In this document: positions 1-9,258 of the stretch, in pieces | How positions within the stretch are numbered: position 1 is the first letter of the stretch | Layout: the number at the start of each line of letters is the position of its first letter | Assembly (NCBI GenBank): GCA_023386885.1 | Contig: JAEWIX010000064.1 | Coordinates: 62,001-126,000 of the forward strand | Source: Pseudomonadota bacterium | GTDB taxonomy: Bacteria > Pseudomonadota > Alphaproteobacteria > Rhizobiales > Xanthobacteraceae | Reading direction: 5' to 3' | DNA: 64,000 bases | The notes under the pieces: model-generated | The model's input: only the letters and a program-made list of their open reading frames with translations | Database searches by the model: none | Told to the model about the DNA's origin: nothing | Made by a program: the position numbers and the translations under genes

Positions 1-1280
1 TGGTGGATGGCGTGCTGGCGATGAACGAACTGTCGCAACTGACGCGGCTCGATCGTCCCGATCTTGAATTTGTGCCTTACGTGCCGCGGCATCCCGAGCG
101 GGTCCGCGACCATGGTGGCGACATCTTCGCGGCGATCCGGCAGAAGGATCTGATCGTCCATCACCCGTATGAATCCTTCGACGTCGTCGTGCAATTCCTG
201 CAACAGGCGGCGCGCGATCCGGACGTGGTGGCGATCAAGCAGACGCTGTATCGCACCTCGCGCGATTCCCCGATCGTACGCACGCTTGTCGAAGCGGCGG
301 AAGCCGGCAAGTCGGTAACGGCGCTGGTCGAGATCAAGGCGAGATTCGACGAAGAGGCTAACATCCGCTGGTCGCGCGATCTCGAGCGTGCCGGCGTGCA
401 AGTGGTATATGGCTTCCTCGAATTGAAGACACACGCCAAACTGTCATTGGTCGTGCGGCGCGAAGGCGGCAGCCTGACCACCTATGTCCATACCGGGACC
501 GGCAACTATCATCCGGTCACCGCGCGCATCTACACCGACCTGTCGTACTTCACGTCGGACCCGATCATCGGCCGCGACGCGGCGCGCGTCTTCAACTACA
601 TCACCGGCTATGCGGAGCCGAGCGACATCGAGAAGATGGCGGTGTCTCCGCTGACGCTGCGCAAGCGCATTCTCGATCATATCGAAGGCGAGATCGCATT
701 CGCGCAGCAGGGCAAGCCTGCCGCGATCTGGATGAAGATGAATGCGCTGGTCGATCCCGAGATCATCGACGCGCTTTATGCGGCGTCGCAGGCGGGCGTA
801 TCGATCGAACTCGTCGTGCGCGGCATTTGTTGTTTGCGGCCTGGTGTTCCCGGTCTGTCCGACAACATTCGCGTCAAATCGGTGATCGGTCGATTCCTGG
901 AACACGGCCGCATCTACTGTTTCGGCATGGGGCATGCGATGCCGGGACCGAAAGCGGCTGTGTATATCTCGTCGGCGGACATGATGCCGCGCAATCTCGA
1001 CCGTCGCGTCGAGGTGCTGTGCCCGCTGCAAAATCCGACGGTGCATCAGCAGGTTCTCGAACAGATCATGGTCGCGAACCTGAAGGATACAGAACAGAGC
1101 TGGCAGTTATTGCCGGATGGGTCGTCAACGCGTATGAAGGCGGCGAAGGGCGAGGAGCCTTTCAATCTGCACAACTACTTCATGACCAATCCGAGTCTCT
1201 CTGGCCGTGGAAAGTCACTCAAGGAATCGTCGCCGCGCCGGCTTACGCGCAAATCGGAACGGCAGTCATCCTCATCATAG
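1..1280 (+). CDS. ppk: Polyphosphate kinase 1, C-terminal part (5' truncated by window edge)
   Basis: PPK1 reversibly polymerises the terminal phosphate of ATP into polyphosphate. The 425 visible residues are about the last 60% of a protein usually near 700-740 residues; the N-terminal and most of the head domain lie outside the window. The first full codon is at position 3, so no start is claimed. Family motifs seen are HTGTGNYH (visible residues 163-170), whose first His matches the phosphorylated catalytic histidine, KTHAKLSLV just before it, and LRPGVPGLSDNIRVKS followed by FLEHGRIYCF. These cover both phospholipase-D-like C-terminal domains. The tail is polar and basic. ppx follows after 12 nt on the same strand, so the polymerising and degrading enzymes probably share an operon. 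Identification is secure. Confidence 0.96.
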   Translation, partial: VDGVLAMNELSQLTRLDRPDLEFVPYVPRHPERVRDHGGDIFAAIRQKDLIVHHPYESFDVVVQFLQQAARDPDVVAIKQTLYRTSRDSPIVRTLVEAAEAGKSVTALVEIKARFDEEANIRWSRDLERAGVQVVYGFLELKTHAKLSLVVRREGGSLTTYVHTGTGNYHPVTARIYTDLSYFTSDPIIGRDAARVFNYITGYAEPSDIEKMAVSPLTLRKRILDHIEGEIAFAQQGKPAAIWMKMNALVDPEIIDALYAASQAGVSIELVVRGICCLRPGVPGLSDNIRVKSVIGRFLEHGRIYCFGMGHAMPGPKAAVYISSADMMPRNLDRRVEVLCPLQNPTVHQQVLEQIMVANLKDTEQSWQLLPDGSSTRMKAAKGEEPFNLHNYFMTNPSLSGRGKSLKESSPRRLTRKSERQSSSS

Positions 1281-1292
1281 AGGGTCTGTCGG

Positions 1293-2798
1293 GTGACAGC
1301 GCGCCCTCGCAAGCGCGCATCCAGCGTGGCGGTGATCGACATCGGTTCGAACTCCGTTCGACTCGTTGTTTATGAATCGCTGGCGCGCAGCCTGGTCTCC
1401 ATCTTCAACGAGAAAGCGCTGTGCGGTCTGGGCCGTGAAGTGCAGACTACGGGCCTGTTGGCGGCGGATGCCGTTACCAAGGCGCTGACATCGCTGCGAC
1501 GCTTTCGCGCGCTGTGCAGAGTGATGAAGGTTGGCAAGGTCTATGCGGTTGCGACTGCGGCGTGTCGTGATGCGACCAACGGGCCTGAGTTCATCGCGCG
1601 CGCCGAGAAGATTTGCGGCACACCGATCACTATTCTGTCCGGCAAGCGCGAGGCGCAACTGTCAGCGCTCGGCGTCGTGTCCGGCGTCTACAAACCCAAC
1701 GGCATCGTCGGCGATCTCGGCGGCGGGTCGCTGGAATTGATCGACGTGCGCGGCAATCGGCTCAGCAGCGGCGTGACGTTGCCGCTCGGCAGTCTCGCGC
1801 TGCAGGACGCCTCGCAGAAGTCTCTCAAGCGCGCGCAACGCATCGTGCACAACGAACTGGCGCGCGCACCGCAGCTTGCGGCAGGCAAGGGCCGCACCTT
1901 CTATGCGGTCGGCGGCACCTGGCGTGCACTGGCCCGACTTCACATTATTCAAAGCGGATATCCGCTGAAGGTGATGCACGGCTATTCGATTCCGGCAGCC
2001 GAAGCACTGTCGTTCGTGCGACGGTTGCGTCGTCTGATTGCGGCCAACGCGCTTGCGGATATCGAGGCGGTGGCGGATGCGCGACAACCGCTTCTCGCTT
2101 ACGCGGCGCTGGTGCTCGAACACATCATTCGGATTGCGAAGCCCGAAGCCATCGTGTTCTCGACTTATGGCGTGCGTGAGGGCCTGCTGTACGAAATGCT
2201 TCCGGAGCAGGAACGCGCGAAGGACGGGCTCGCGAGTGCCGCGCAAACCTTGAATCTTTTGCTGTCGCGCTCGGCGCGTCACGCCGAGGAACTGATCGCG
2301 TGGACCGATCGCTTCATCAGGATCGCGAAACTGCCGGAGACGCCGGACGAACGCCGTTTGCGTCACATCGCGTGTCTGTTGTCCGACATCGGTTGGCGCG
2401 TACATCCCGACTATCGCGGCGAGCAGACGCTCAATCTCGTTTGCCATGGCAACTTCGGCCAGATTACGCATGAAGGGCGCGCGTTCGTCGCGCTCTCGGT
2501 GTTCTATCGCTACGCCGGATTGCGCGAGGAGAATGAATCGCCGCCTGCGGTGCGCACGCTGGTGCCGCCGGCGATGCTGGAACGTGCGCGCGTGTTGGGC
2601 GCGGCGTTCCGCGTCGCGCATCTGATCTCGGCGGCGCGGCCCGGCGTGTTGCCGGCAACGCACTTCCGCAGCAAGGGGCGCAAGCTGTCGCTGATCTTCG
2701 AGCATCGCATGGTCGATCTCGTCGCGGACCGCGCCGGCAGCCGCTTCAAGCAACTCGCCAAACTGGTCGGACGCTCGGGATCGATCGTGCGAAAGTAG
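1293..2798 (+). CDS. ppx: Exopolyphosphatase, Ppx/GppA family
   Basis: This 501-residue protein removes terminal phosphates from polyphosphate; some family members hydrolyse pppGpp instead. The N-terminus has the ASKHA nucleotide-binding signature (VAVIDIGSNSVRLVVYE, about residues 13-29), followed by GDLGGGSLELI near residue 143 and a C-terminal HD-like helical region. The chosen start is a GTG 12 nt after the ppk stop, preceded by AGAGGG at 1279-1284. Close spacing and shared direction indicate co-transcription with ppk. Length matches the longer alphaproteobacterial Ppx proteins of about 500 residues. Polyphosphatase is favoured over GppA because of the ppk linkage, but sequence alone does not fully separate the two activities. 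Confidence 0.92.
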   Translation: MTARPRKRASSVAVIDIGSNSVRLVVYESLARSLVSIFNEKALCGLGREVQTTGLLAADAVTKALTSLRRFRALCRVMKVGKVYAVATAACRDATNGPEFIARAEKICGTPITILSGKREAQLSALGVVSGVYKPNGIVGDLGGGSLELIDVRGNRLSSGVTLPLGSLALQDASQKSLKRAQRIVHNELARAPQLAAGKGRTFYAVGGTWRALARLHIIQSGYPLKVMHGYSIPAAEALSFVRRLRRLIAANALADIEAVADARQPLLAYAALVLEHIIRIAKPEAIVFSTYGVREGLLYEMLPEQERAKDGLASAAQTLNLLLSRSARHAEELIAWTDRFIRIAKLPETPDERRLRHIACLLSDIGWRVHPDYRGEQTLNLVCHGNFGQITHEGRAFVALSVFYRYAGLREENESPPAVRTLVPPAMLERARVLGAAFRVAHLISAARPGVLPATHFRSKGRKLSLIFEHRMVDLVADRAGSRFKQLAKLVGRSGSIVRK

Positions 2799-2888
2799 CC
2801 GCCAAACAGGGCCGAAATCGGCTCGGGATTCTTGCGGCGATCAGGTGGCCGTTTCCGGGCCAGACTGAGGCGGCCTGAACGACCGGGG

Positions 2889-4037
2889 TCAGGCGCGGTC
2901 GACCCGGACCACGCGGCCCTTTTCCATCGCCAGCGCCAGCCGGCCATGCTTGAGGGCAAGTGCTGCGTCGCCGAACAATTCCCGCCGCCAGCCTTTCAAC
3001 GCGCCGACATCGGCCTCGTCGCTGGTGGCGATCTGTTCGAGGTCATCGACGGTGGCGATCACCTTGCTGGCGACCGCGTACCGCTCCGATGTCATCCGCA
3101 GCAGTACCTTGAGCAGTTCGACGGTGGCGGAGCCGTTGCCGTGGCCGCGCGGCTTGTCGAGCTTGGGCAATTCGCGCGGATCGCGGGCGAGTCCGCGTTG
3201 TACTGCCTCAAGAATGTCGCCGCCCCATTTCGAGCGTTCGAACCCTTTCGGCAGCGAACGCAATCCCGCCAGCCGCTCGATCGAGGTCGGCGCGTGGGTG
3301 GCGATGTCGCCGATGGCGTCGTCCTTGAGCACGCGGGAGCGCGGCACGTTGCGGGTCTGCGCCTCGCGTTCGCGCCAGGCCGCGACCTCCATCAGAATCG
3401 CCAGTTCCTTCGGCTTGCGCACGCGGGTCTTCAGGCGCTCCCACGCGCGGTCGGGATCGGCATCGTAGGTCTTCGGCGAGGTGAGGATTTCCATCTCCTC
3501 GCTGACCCACTCGCTGCGGCCGCGCTTCTTGAGGTCGGCATCCAGCGCCGCGAACACCTCGCGCAGATGGGTGACGTCGCCTTCGGCATAGTGGATCTGC
3601 GCCTCGGAGAGCGGCCGCGACGACCAGTCGGTGAAGCGATGGGTCTTGTCGGGGCGGTGGCCGGTAATCCGCTCCACCAACTGGTCGTAGGCGATGGAAT
3701 CGCCATAGCCCAGCACCATGGCGGCGACCTGGGTGTCGAACACCGGGGCGGGGACGATGCCGGCGAGGTGCCAGATGATCTCGATGTCCTGCCGGGCGGC
3801 GTGGAAGACCTTCAGCACCTTCTCGTTGGCCATCAGGGCGAAGAACGGGGCGAGGTCGAGGCCCTCGGCCAGCGCGTCGATGACCGCGGATTCCTCGGTG
3901 CTCGCGATCTGGAGCACGCAAAGCTGCGGATAATAGGTGGTTTCCCGCAGGAATTCGGTGTCAACAGTGACGAAGGGGTGGCGGGCGAGGCGGTCGCAAA
4001 CGGCCGCGAGGTCGGCGGTTGTCGTAATCAGGTCCAT
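2889..4037 (-). CDS. rnd: Ribonuclease D
   Basis: RNase D is a 3'-5' exoribonuclease that trims tRNA and other structured RNA 3' ends. The 382-residue product carries the DEDDy catalytic set: D26 and E28 in VTVDTEFLRE, D84 in HAARQDIE, and Y150/D154 in HYAEGDVTHL. An HRDC-like helical domain follows from about residue 210 (WREREAQTRNVPRSRVL, then ERLAGLRSLPKGFE). The ATG beginning MDLITT was chosen because this is where the exonuclease homology starts; the frame remains open much further upstream, but that part reads as antisense of aspS. It converges with ppx and is divergent from aspS, a neighbourhood common in this family. Confidence 0.95.
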   Translation of the reverse strand: MDLITTTADLAAVCDRLARHPFVTVDTEFLRETTYYPQLCVLQIASTEESAVIDALAEGLDLAPFFALMANEKVLKVFHAARQDIEIIWHLAGIVPAPVFDTQVAAMVLGYGDSIAYDQLVERITGHRPDKTHRFTDWSSRPLSEAQIHYAEGDVTHLREVFAALDADLKKRGRSEWVSEEMEILTSPKTYDADPDRAWERLKTRVRKPKELAILMEVAAWREREAQTRNVPRSRVLKDDAIGDIATHAPTSIERLAGLRSLPKGFERSKWGGDILEAVQRGLARDPRELPKLDKPRGHGNGSATVELLKVLLRMTSERYAVASKVIATVDDLEQIATSDEADVGALKGWRRELFGDAALALKHGRLALAMEKGRVVRVDRA

Positions 4038-4235
4038 CGACGCTGCATATCGCGTCTTTTCGCCGTTGTCGCCCCCGCTTTCGACGTGGGGCGGCGTTGT
4101 TCTATACCTGTTCGGCATGGCCGATGGCGGCCTTGCGCGCGGTTGCCGGGCGGAGGCGGCTCGGGTAAACCGTGGCCACCTTGCGGGTTCTTTAGCCTCG
4201 CGATTCCGCATCCTCTGACGAGTTTTGGGACTTCC

Positions 4236-6008
4236 ATGCACCGTTATCGCTCCCACACCTGCGGCGCGTTGCGCGACGCCAATATCGACCAGACCGTCCG
4301 GCTGTCTGGCTGGTGTCACCGCATCCGCGACCATGGTGGACTGCTGTTCATCGACCTGCGCGACCATTACGGCCTGACCCAGTGCGTCGCCGATCCGGAT
4401 TCTCCGGCGTTCAAGGACGCCGAGCGGCTGCGCGCGGAGTGGGTGGTGCGGATCGACGGCCGGGTGCGCCGGCGTCCCGAAGGCACCGACAATCCCGACC
4501 TGCCGACCGGCGCGGTCGAGGTCTTCATCAACGAGATCGAAGTGTTGGGCGAAGCGGGCGAACTGCCGCTGCCGGTGTTCGGCGATCAGGAATATCCTGA
4601 AGATACAAGGCTTAAGTACCGTTTCCTCGACCTTCGTCGTGAGAAGCTGCACCAGAACATCATGACCCGTGGCGCCGTCGTCGATGCGATGCGCCGGCGC
4701 ATGAAGGATCAGGGCTTCTTCGAATTCCAGACCCCGATCCTCACCGCGTCGTCACCGGAGGGCGCACGCGACTTCCTTGTGCCGTCGCGCATCCATCCCG
4801 GCAAATTCTACGCGCTGCCGCAGGCGCCGCAGCAGTACAAGCAACTCTTGATGATGTCCGGCTTCGACCGCTACTTCCAGATCGCGCCGTGCTTCCGCGA
4901 CGAGGACCCGCGCGCCGACCGCTTGCCGGGCGAGTTCTATCAGCTCGACGTCGAGATGAGCTTCATCACGCAGGAAGATGTTTTCGAAGCAATGGAGCCG
5001 GTGATCACCGGTGTGTTCGAGGACTTCGCCAAAGGCAAGAAGGTCACGCAGAAGTGGCCGCGCATTCCGTTCGCGGAAGCGATCCGCAAGTACGGCACCG
5101 ACAAGCCGGACCTGCGCAATCCCTTAGAGATGCAGGACGTCTCCGAGCACTTCCGCGGCTCCGGCTTCAAGGTGTTCGCGCGGATGCTGGAAGACACCAA
5201 GAACCAGGTCTGGGCCATCCCCGGTCCCGGCGGCGGCTCGCGCGCGTTCTGCGACCGCATGAATTCGTGGGCGCAGGGTGAGGGCCAGCCCGGCCTCGGC
5301 TACATCATGTGGCGCGAGGGAGGTGAGGGCGCCGGTCCGCTCGCCAACAACATCGGCGCGGAGCGCACCGAAGCCATTCGCGCGCAACTCGGGCTGAAGG
5401 CCGGCGATGCCGCGTTCTTCGTGGCCGGCGATCCGGCGAAATTCTGGAAGTTCGCGGGGCTCGCGCGCACGCGCGTGGGTGAAGAACTCAACCTGATCGA
5501 CAAGGACCAGTTCGCGCTGGCGTGGATCGTCGACTTCCCGATGTACGAATACAACGAGGAAGACAAGAAGGTCGACTTCTCGCACAACCCGTTCTCGATG
5601 CCGCAGGGCGGGCTCGAGGCGCTGACCACGCAGGACCCGCTGACCATCAAGGCGTTCCAGTACGACATCGCCTGCAATGGCTACGAGATCGCGTCGGGCG
5701 GCATCCGCAATCACAAGCCGGAAGCCATGGTGAAGGCGTTCGAGATCGCCGGCTACGGCGAGGAAACCGTGATCGAACGCTTCGGCGGCATGTATCGCGC
5801 ATTCCAGTACGGTGCGCCGCCGCATGGCGGCATGGCGGCCGGCGTCGATCGCATCGTGATGCTGCTGTGCGGCACCAATAACCTGCGCGAAATCTCGCTG
5901 TTCCCGATGAACCAGCGCGCGGAAGACCTGCTGATGGGCGCGCCGTCGGACGTGACGCCGAAGCAGCTTCGCGAACTGCATATCCGGCTCAATCTGCCGG
6001 AGAAGTGA
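4236..6008 (+). CDS. aspS: Aspartyl-tRNA synthetase (probably non-discriminating, Asp/Asx type)
   Basis: This class II synthetase of 590 residues is the usual bacterial AspRS length. An N-terminal OB anticodon-binding domain occupies residues 1-110. Motif 2 is in FRDEDPRADRLPGEFYQLD, the bacterial GAD insertion lies in the middle, and motif 3 is GMAAGVDRIVMLL near the C-terminus. The start is the ATG of MHRYRSHTCGALR, the conserved N-terminus. The anticodon domain has His33 (RDHGG) and Gly83 (RRRPEG), equivalent to His31 and Gly82 of the Pseudomonas non-discriminating enzyme. Such an enzyme charges tRNA-Asp and also makes Asp-tRNA-Asn for the GatCAB amidotransferase; that dual role is an inference from these residues. 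Confidence 0.97.
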   Translation: MHRYRSHTCGALRDANIDQTVRLSGWCHRIRDHGGLLFIDLRDHYGLTQCVADPDSPAFKDAERLRAEWVVRIDGRVRRRPEGTDNPDLPTGAVEVFINEIEVLGEAGELPLPVFGDQEYPEDTRLKYRFLDLRREKLHQNIMTRGAVVDAMRRRMKDQGFFEFQTPILTASSPEGARDFLVPSRIHPGKFYALPQAPQQYKQLLMMSGFDRYFQIAPCFRDEDPRADRLPGEFYQLDVEMSFITQEDVFEAMEPVITGVFEDFAKGKKVTQKWPRIPFAEAIRKYGTDKPDLRNPLEMQDVSEHFRGSGFKVFARMLEDTKNQVWAIPGPGGGSRAFCDRMNSWAQGEGQPGLGYIMWREGGEGAGPLANNIGAERTEAIRAQLGLKAGDAAFFVAGDPAKFWKFAGLARTRVGEELNLIDKDQFALAWIVDFPMYEYNEEDKKVDFSHNPFSMPQGGLEALTTQDPLTIKAFQYDIACNGYEIASGGIRNHKPEAMVKAFEIAGYGEETVIERFGGMYRAFQYGAPPHGGMAAGVDRIVMLLCGTNNLREISLFPMNQRAEDLLMGAPSDVTPKQLRELHIRLNLPEK

Positions 6009-6022
6009 GAGCGTGATGCGCT

Positions 6023-6073
6023 CGTCATCCTGAGATGCGACACGCAAATGCGTGGCGTCATCGAAGGATGACG
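6023..6073. repeat. Palindromic intergenic repeat after aspS
   Basis: Nine-base perfect arms CGTCATCCT (6023-6031) and AGGATGACG (6065-6073) enclose a second small hairpin, CACGCA-AA-TGCGTG (6041-6054). The outer arms and the flanking CGAAGG match the style of dispersed 'catcctgag...cgaaggatga' repeats seen between genes in Bradyrhizobium and Rhodopseudomonas. It lies just downstream of aspS and could also act as a transcription attenuator, although no T-run follows. The repeat-family assignment is from memory of such sequences. Confidence 0.6.
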
Positions 6074-6152
6074 GCTTTGGATGATTCACCTTCAGTCGGC
6101 CCCCGAGAGGCGAGCCGTTGAAGCGAGGCGTGCGGGCGGAGGCGAGGATAAC

Positions 6153-8462
6153 GTGACGAAAGCCAGTGACGATCTGAAATCGGCGGCCCTCGCATTCCAT
6201 CAACTGCCGCGGCCGGGAAAGCTGGAAATCCAGGCCACCAAGCCGCTCGCCAATCAGCGCGATCTGGCACTGGCCTACAGCCCCGGCGTCGCGGCGGCGT
6301 GCGAGGCCATCGCCGCCGATCCGCTGGAAGCCGCCAACCTCACCGTCCGCGCCAATCTCGTCGCCGTCGTGTCAAACGGCACTGCCGTGCTCGGTCTTGG
6401 CAACATCGGCCCGCTGGCGTCGAAGCCGGTGATGGAAGGCAAGGCGGTGCTGTTCAAGAAGTTCGCCGGCATCGACGTGTTTGATATCGAGATCGCCGCC
6501 AACAGCATCGAGCGCGTGGTGGAAACCGTGGCGGCGCTGGAGCCGACCTTCGGCGGCATCAACCTCGAGGATATCAGCGGGCCGGACTGCTTCGAGATCG
6601 AGGCGCAGCTCAAGGCGCGCATGAAGATCCCGGTGTTTCACGACGACCAGCACGGCACCGCCATCATCGTCGCCGCCGCCGTTACCAACGCGCTGCTGCT
6701 CAACGGCAAGAAACTCGCGGACTGCAAGATCGTCGGCACCGGCGCGGGCGCGGCAGCGATCGCTTGTCTGAATTTGCTGGTGTCGCTCGGCGCGCAGCGC
6801 AAGAACATCTGGATCTGCGATCTCGACGGCCTCGTCTATGACGGCCGCAACGAGCACATGGATCGCTGGAAAGCGGTCTATGCGCAGAAGACCGACAAGC
6901 GCGTGCTCGACGACGTGATCGACGGCGCCGATATCTTCCTCGGCGTGTCGGGCCCCAACGTGCTGAAGCCGGAGATGGTCAAGCGCATGGCGGACAAGCC
7001 GCTGGTGCTGGCGCTCGCCAATCCGACGCCGGAGATCATGCCGGACGAGGCGCGCAAGGCGCGTCCCGACGCGATGATCTGCACCGGACGCTCGGACTTT
7101 CCCAATCAGGTGAACAACGTCCTCTGCTTTCCCTTCATCTTCCGTGGCGCGCTCGATGTCGGCGCCACCGCGATCAATGAAGACATGAAGCGCGCGGCGG
7201 TCGATGCCATCGCGCAACTGGCGCGCGAGGCCCCGTCGGATGCCGCCGTGCCGGGCGGTGATGGCGGCGAGGTGCATGGCTTCGGGCCGGGCTCGCTGAT
7301 CCCGTCGCCGTTCGATCCGCGCCTGATCCTGCGTATCTCGCCGGCGGTCGCCAAGGCGGCGATGGATTCCGGTGTGGCGACGCGGCCGATCGTCGATTTC
7401 GAACAGTACCGCGACCGTCTCGAACGCTTCACCTTCCGCTCCGGCCTGATCATGAAGCCGGTGTTCAGCAAGGCGCGGACGCAGCCGGTGCGCGTGATCT
7501 ATGCCGAAGGCGAGGACCAGCGCGTGCTGCGCGCGACGCAGGCCGTGCTGGAGGAAAAACTGGCGCGGCCGATCCTGGTCGGGCGCCCCTCCGTCATCAA
7601 CGCGCGCATCGAGCGGCTCGGTCTGGTGATCCGGCCGGGACACGATTTCGATCTGGTCAATCCGGAAGACGATCCGCGCTACCGCTCCTACGTGCAGAGC
7701 TATATCGATGTGGCCGGCCGCCATGGCGTGACGCCGGATGCAGCGCGCACCATGGTGCGCACCAACGCCACCGTGATCGCGGCGCTCGCAGTGGTGCGCG
7801 GCGAGGCGGACGCGATGTTGTGCGGCGTCGAAGGCCGCTTCATGAGCCACCTGCGCCATGTGCGCGAGATCATCGGCGCGCGACCCGGCGTCAGCGACTT
7901 CGCTGCGCTGTCGTTGATGATCACCTCAAAAGGATCGTTCTTCCTCGCCGATACGCAGGTGCGACCCAACCCGACCGCCGAAGAACTGGCGGAGATCGCG
8001 GCGTCCGCGGCGGCGCATGTGCAGCGCTTCGGCATCAAGCCGAAGATAGCGTTCGTGTCGCATTCGGACTTCGGCAGCTACGACACCGAAGCCGCGCGCA
8101 AGATGCGCCGCGCCACCGCGCTGCTGAAGGAGCGTCACCCCGAGATCGAGGCCGACGGCGAAATGCAGGGCGGCACCGCGCTGTCGCAGATCAAACGCGA
8201 CTACGTGCTGCCGCAGTCGCGGCTGGAAGGCGTCGCCAATGTGCTGGTGATGCCCAACCTCGACGCCGCCCACGTCGCCTATCAGATGGTCAAGGAACTG
8301 GCGGACGGCCTGCCGGTCGGCCCGATCCTGATCGGCCCGGCGCGGCCGGCGCACATCCTGACGCCATCGGTGACCGCGCGCGGCATCCTCAACATGACGG
8401 CGGTGGCCGCGGTCGAGGCGCAGGACCGGGCCGGGCGGCAGCAGCCGAGCCTGTTCGGGTGA
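6153..8462 (+). CDS. maeB: NADP-dependent malic enzyme with C-terminal phosphotransacetylase-like domain
   Basis: MaeB decarboxylates malate oxidatively to pyruvate and makes NADPH. The 769-residue protein has the malic enzyme N-terminal domain (YSPGVAAACEAI at 42-53), the DDQHGTA motif near 164-170, and a Rossmann loop GTGAGAAA at 195-202. From about residue 440 to the end it carries a phosphate acetyl/butyryltransferase-like domain (PVRVIYAEGEDQRVLRA; GEADAMLCGVEGRF). In characterised relatives that domain senses acetyl-CoA rather than catalysing. A GTG start was chosen because GAGG sits just upstream and the conserved sequence begins there; in-frame codons further 5' run into repeat-like intergenic DNA. 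Length fits the fused MaeB family. The gene appears to stand alone. Confidence 0.95.
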   Translation: MTKASDDLKSAALAFHQLPRPGKLEIQATKPLANQRDLALAYSPGVAAACEAIAADPLEAANLTVRANLVAVVSNGTAVLGLGNIGPLASKPVMEGKAVLFKKFAGIDVFDIEIAANSIERVVETVAALEPTFGGINLEDISGPDCFEIEAQLKARMKIPVFHDDQHGTAIIVAAAVTNALLLNGKKLADCKIVGTGAGAAAIACLNLLVSLGAQRKNIWICDLDGLVYDGRNEHMDRWKAVYAQKTDKRVLDDVIDGADIFLGVSGPNVLKPEMVKRMADKPLVLALANPTPEIMPDEARKARPDAMICTGRSDFPNQVNNVLCFPFIFRGALDVGATAINEDMKRAAVDAIAQLAREAPSDAAVPGGDGGEVHGFGPGSLIPSPFDPRLILRISPAVAKAAMDSGVATRPIVDFEQYRDRLERFTFRSGLIMKPVFSKARTQPVRVIYAEGEDQRVLRATQAVLEEKLARPILVGRPSVINARIERLGLVIRPGHDFDLVNPEDDPRYRSYVQSYIDVAGRHGVTPDAARTMVRTNATVIAALAVVRGEADAMLCGVEGRFMSHLRHVREIIGARPGVSDFAALSLMITSKGSFFLADTQVRPNPTAEELAEIAASAAAHVQRFGIKPKIAFVSHSDFGSYDTEAARKMRRATALLKERHPEIEADGEMQGGTALSQIKRDYVLPQSRLEGVANVLVMPNLDAAHVAYQMVKELADGLPVGPILIGPARPAHILTPSVTARGILNMTAVAAVEAQDRAGRQQPSLFG

Positions 8463-8481
8463 GATTTTTTACGGCGCCCGT

Positions 8482-8613
8482 GTCCCGGATGCGATGCGGC
8501 GCAAGCGCTAGCGCCGTGCCGCTTCGCTGATCCGGGACCGTTACAAGCGACACCGTTGAGACGGTCCCGGTTCTGCGGCGCCATAGCGCGTCGAAGACGC
8601 GCGTGAACGCGCT
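8482..8613. repeat. Two adjoining palindromic intergenic repeat units
   Basis: The first unit is bounded by GTCCCGGAT (8482-8490) and ATCCGGGAC (8530-8538), a perfect 9-base inverted pair around a GC-rich imperfect stem. The second has AGCGCGT (8585-8591) and ACGCGCT (8607-8613) around an inner ACGCGCGT. The run 'agcgcgtcgaagacgcgcg' is, as I recall it, a widely repeated intergenic motif in Bradyrhizobiaceae. Together they fill much of the roughly 295-nt gap between maeB and the DoxX gene, which otherwise shows no coding sequence. They may also end maeB transcription. Confidence 0.55.
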
Positions 8614-8757
8614 TTTGACACGGTACACCGCGCCCGGAACACGGCATCGGGGGTTGTGAGGGGCATACCCCCATCCAAAGGGATATGAAAAATCGAAACG
8701 GCAGATCATACTTGAGCCGTCGATGCATGGTGCCTCGGCAATGCCCGTGAGGCGAAG

Positions 8758-9225
8758 ATGCCAGCTTTCATCTCCATCGGCCGTTTTCTGTTCGCCATTC
8801 TGTTTGTCGTCGCGGGTGCGATGCACCTGTTCGATCTCGCCGGCACCACGGCGGCGATTGCCGCCAAGGTGGCGATGCCCGCCGAGCTTGCGGACTACAT
8901 TACGCAACTCGAAGGATTGAGCGGCATGCCGATGGCAAAAATGCTGGCGATCGCCGTGGGCGCACTCGAACTGATCGGCGGCCTTCTGATCGCCTTCAAC
9001 CTCGGCGCGCGGTTCTTCGCGGTGCTGCTGGCGCTGTTTGTGATCGCCGCGACGTTCTACTTCCATGACTTCTGGAACGAGGCATGGCCGGATGCCAAGG
9101 GCAACCTGATCCAGGCACTGAAGAACCTGTCGCTGATCGGCGGGCTGCTGATGATCGCCGGAATCGGCAGGGGCCCGCAGGCGGAGATGCCCGCCTATAC
9201 CGAGCCAGTGTCGAACAATTACTAG
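8758..9225 (+). CDS. DoxX family membrane protein
   Basis: This 155-residue integral membrane protein has about four hydrophobic segments (roughly residues 5-25, 60-80, 85-105, 120-140). The N-terminal pattern SIGRFLFAILFVVAGAMHLF followed by a loop with small residues, and the central LELIGGLLIAF, are typical of the DoxX/SURF4-like superfamily. Members are quinone-linked or of unknown function, and some associate with redox stress. The start ATG is preceded by GAGGCGAAG. It is isolated between the repeat region and a convergent gene pair, so context does not refine the role. The family assignment is good; the substrate is unknown. Confidence 0.82.
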   Translation: MPAFISIGRFLFAILFVVAGAMHLFDLAGTTAAIAAKVAMPAELADYITQLEGLSGMPMAKMLAIAVGALELIGGLLIAFNLGARFFAVLLALFVIAATFYFHDFWNEAWPDAKGNLIQALKNLSLIGGLLMIAGIGRGPQAEMPAYTEPVSNNY

Positions 9226-9258
9226 CCGTGCGTGTGCGTGCGGCGGTCGCTCAGACGA

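Noticed and set aside
2832..4235. In-frame extension of aspS to a 1058-residue protein
   Set aside because: The added part is antisense to rnd, which has the full DEDDy catalytic set. AspRS normally begins at MHRYRSHTCGALR.
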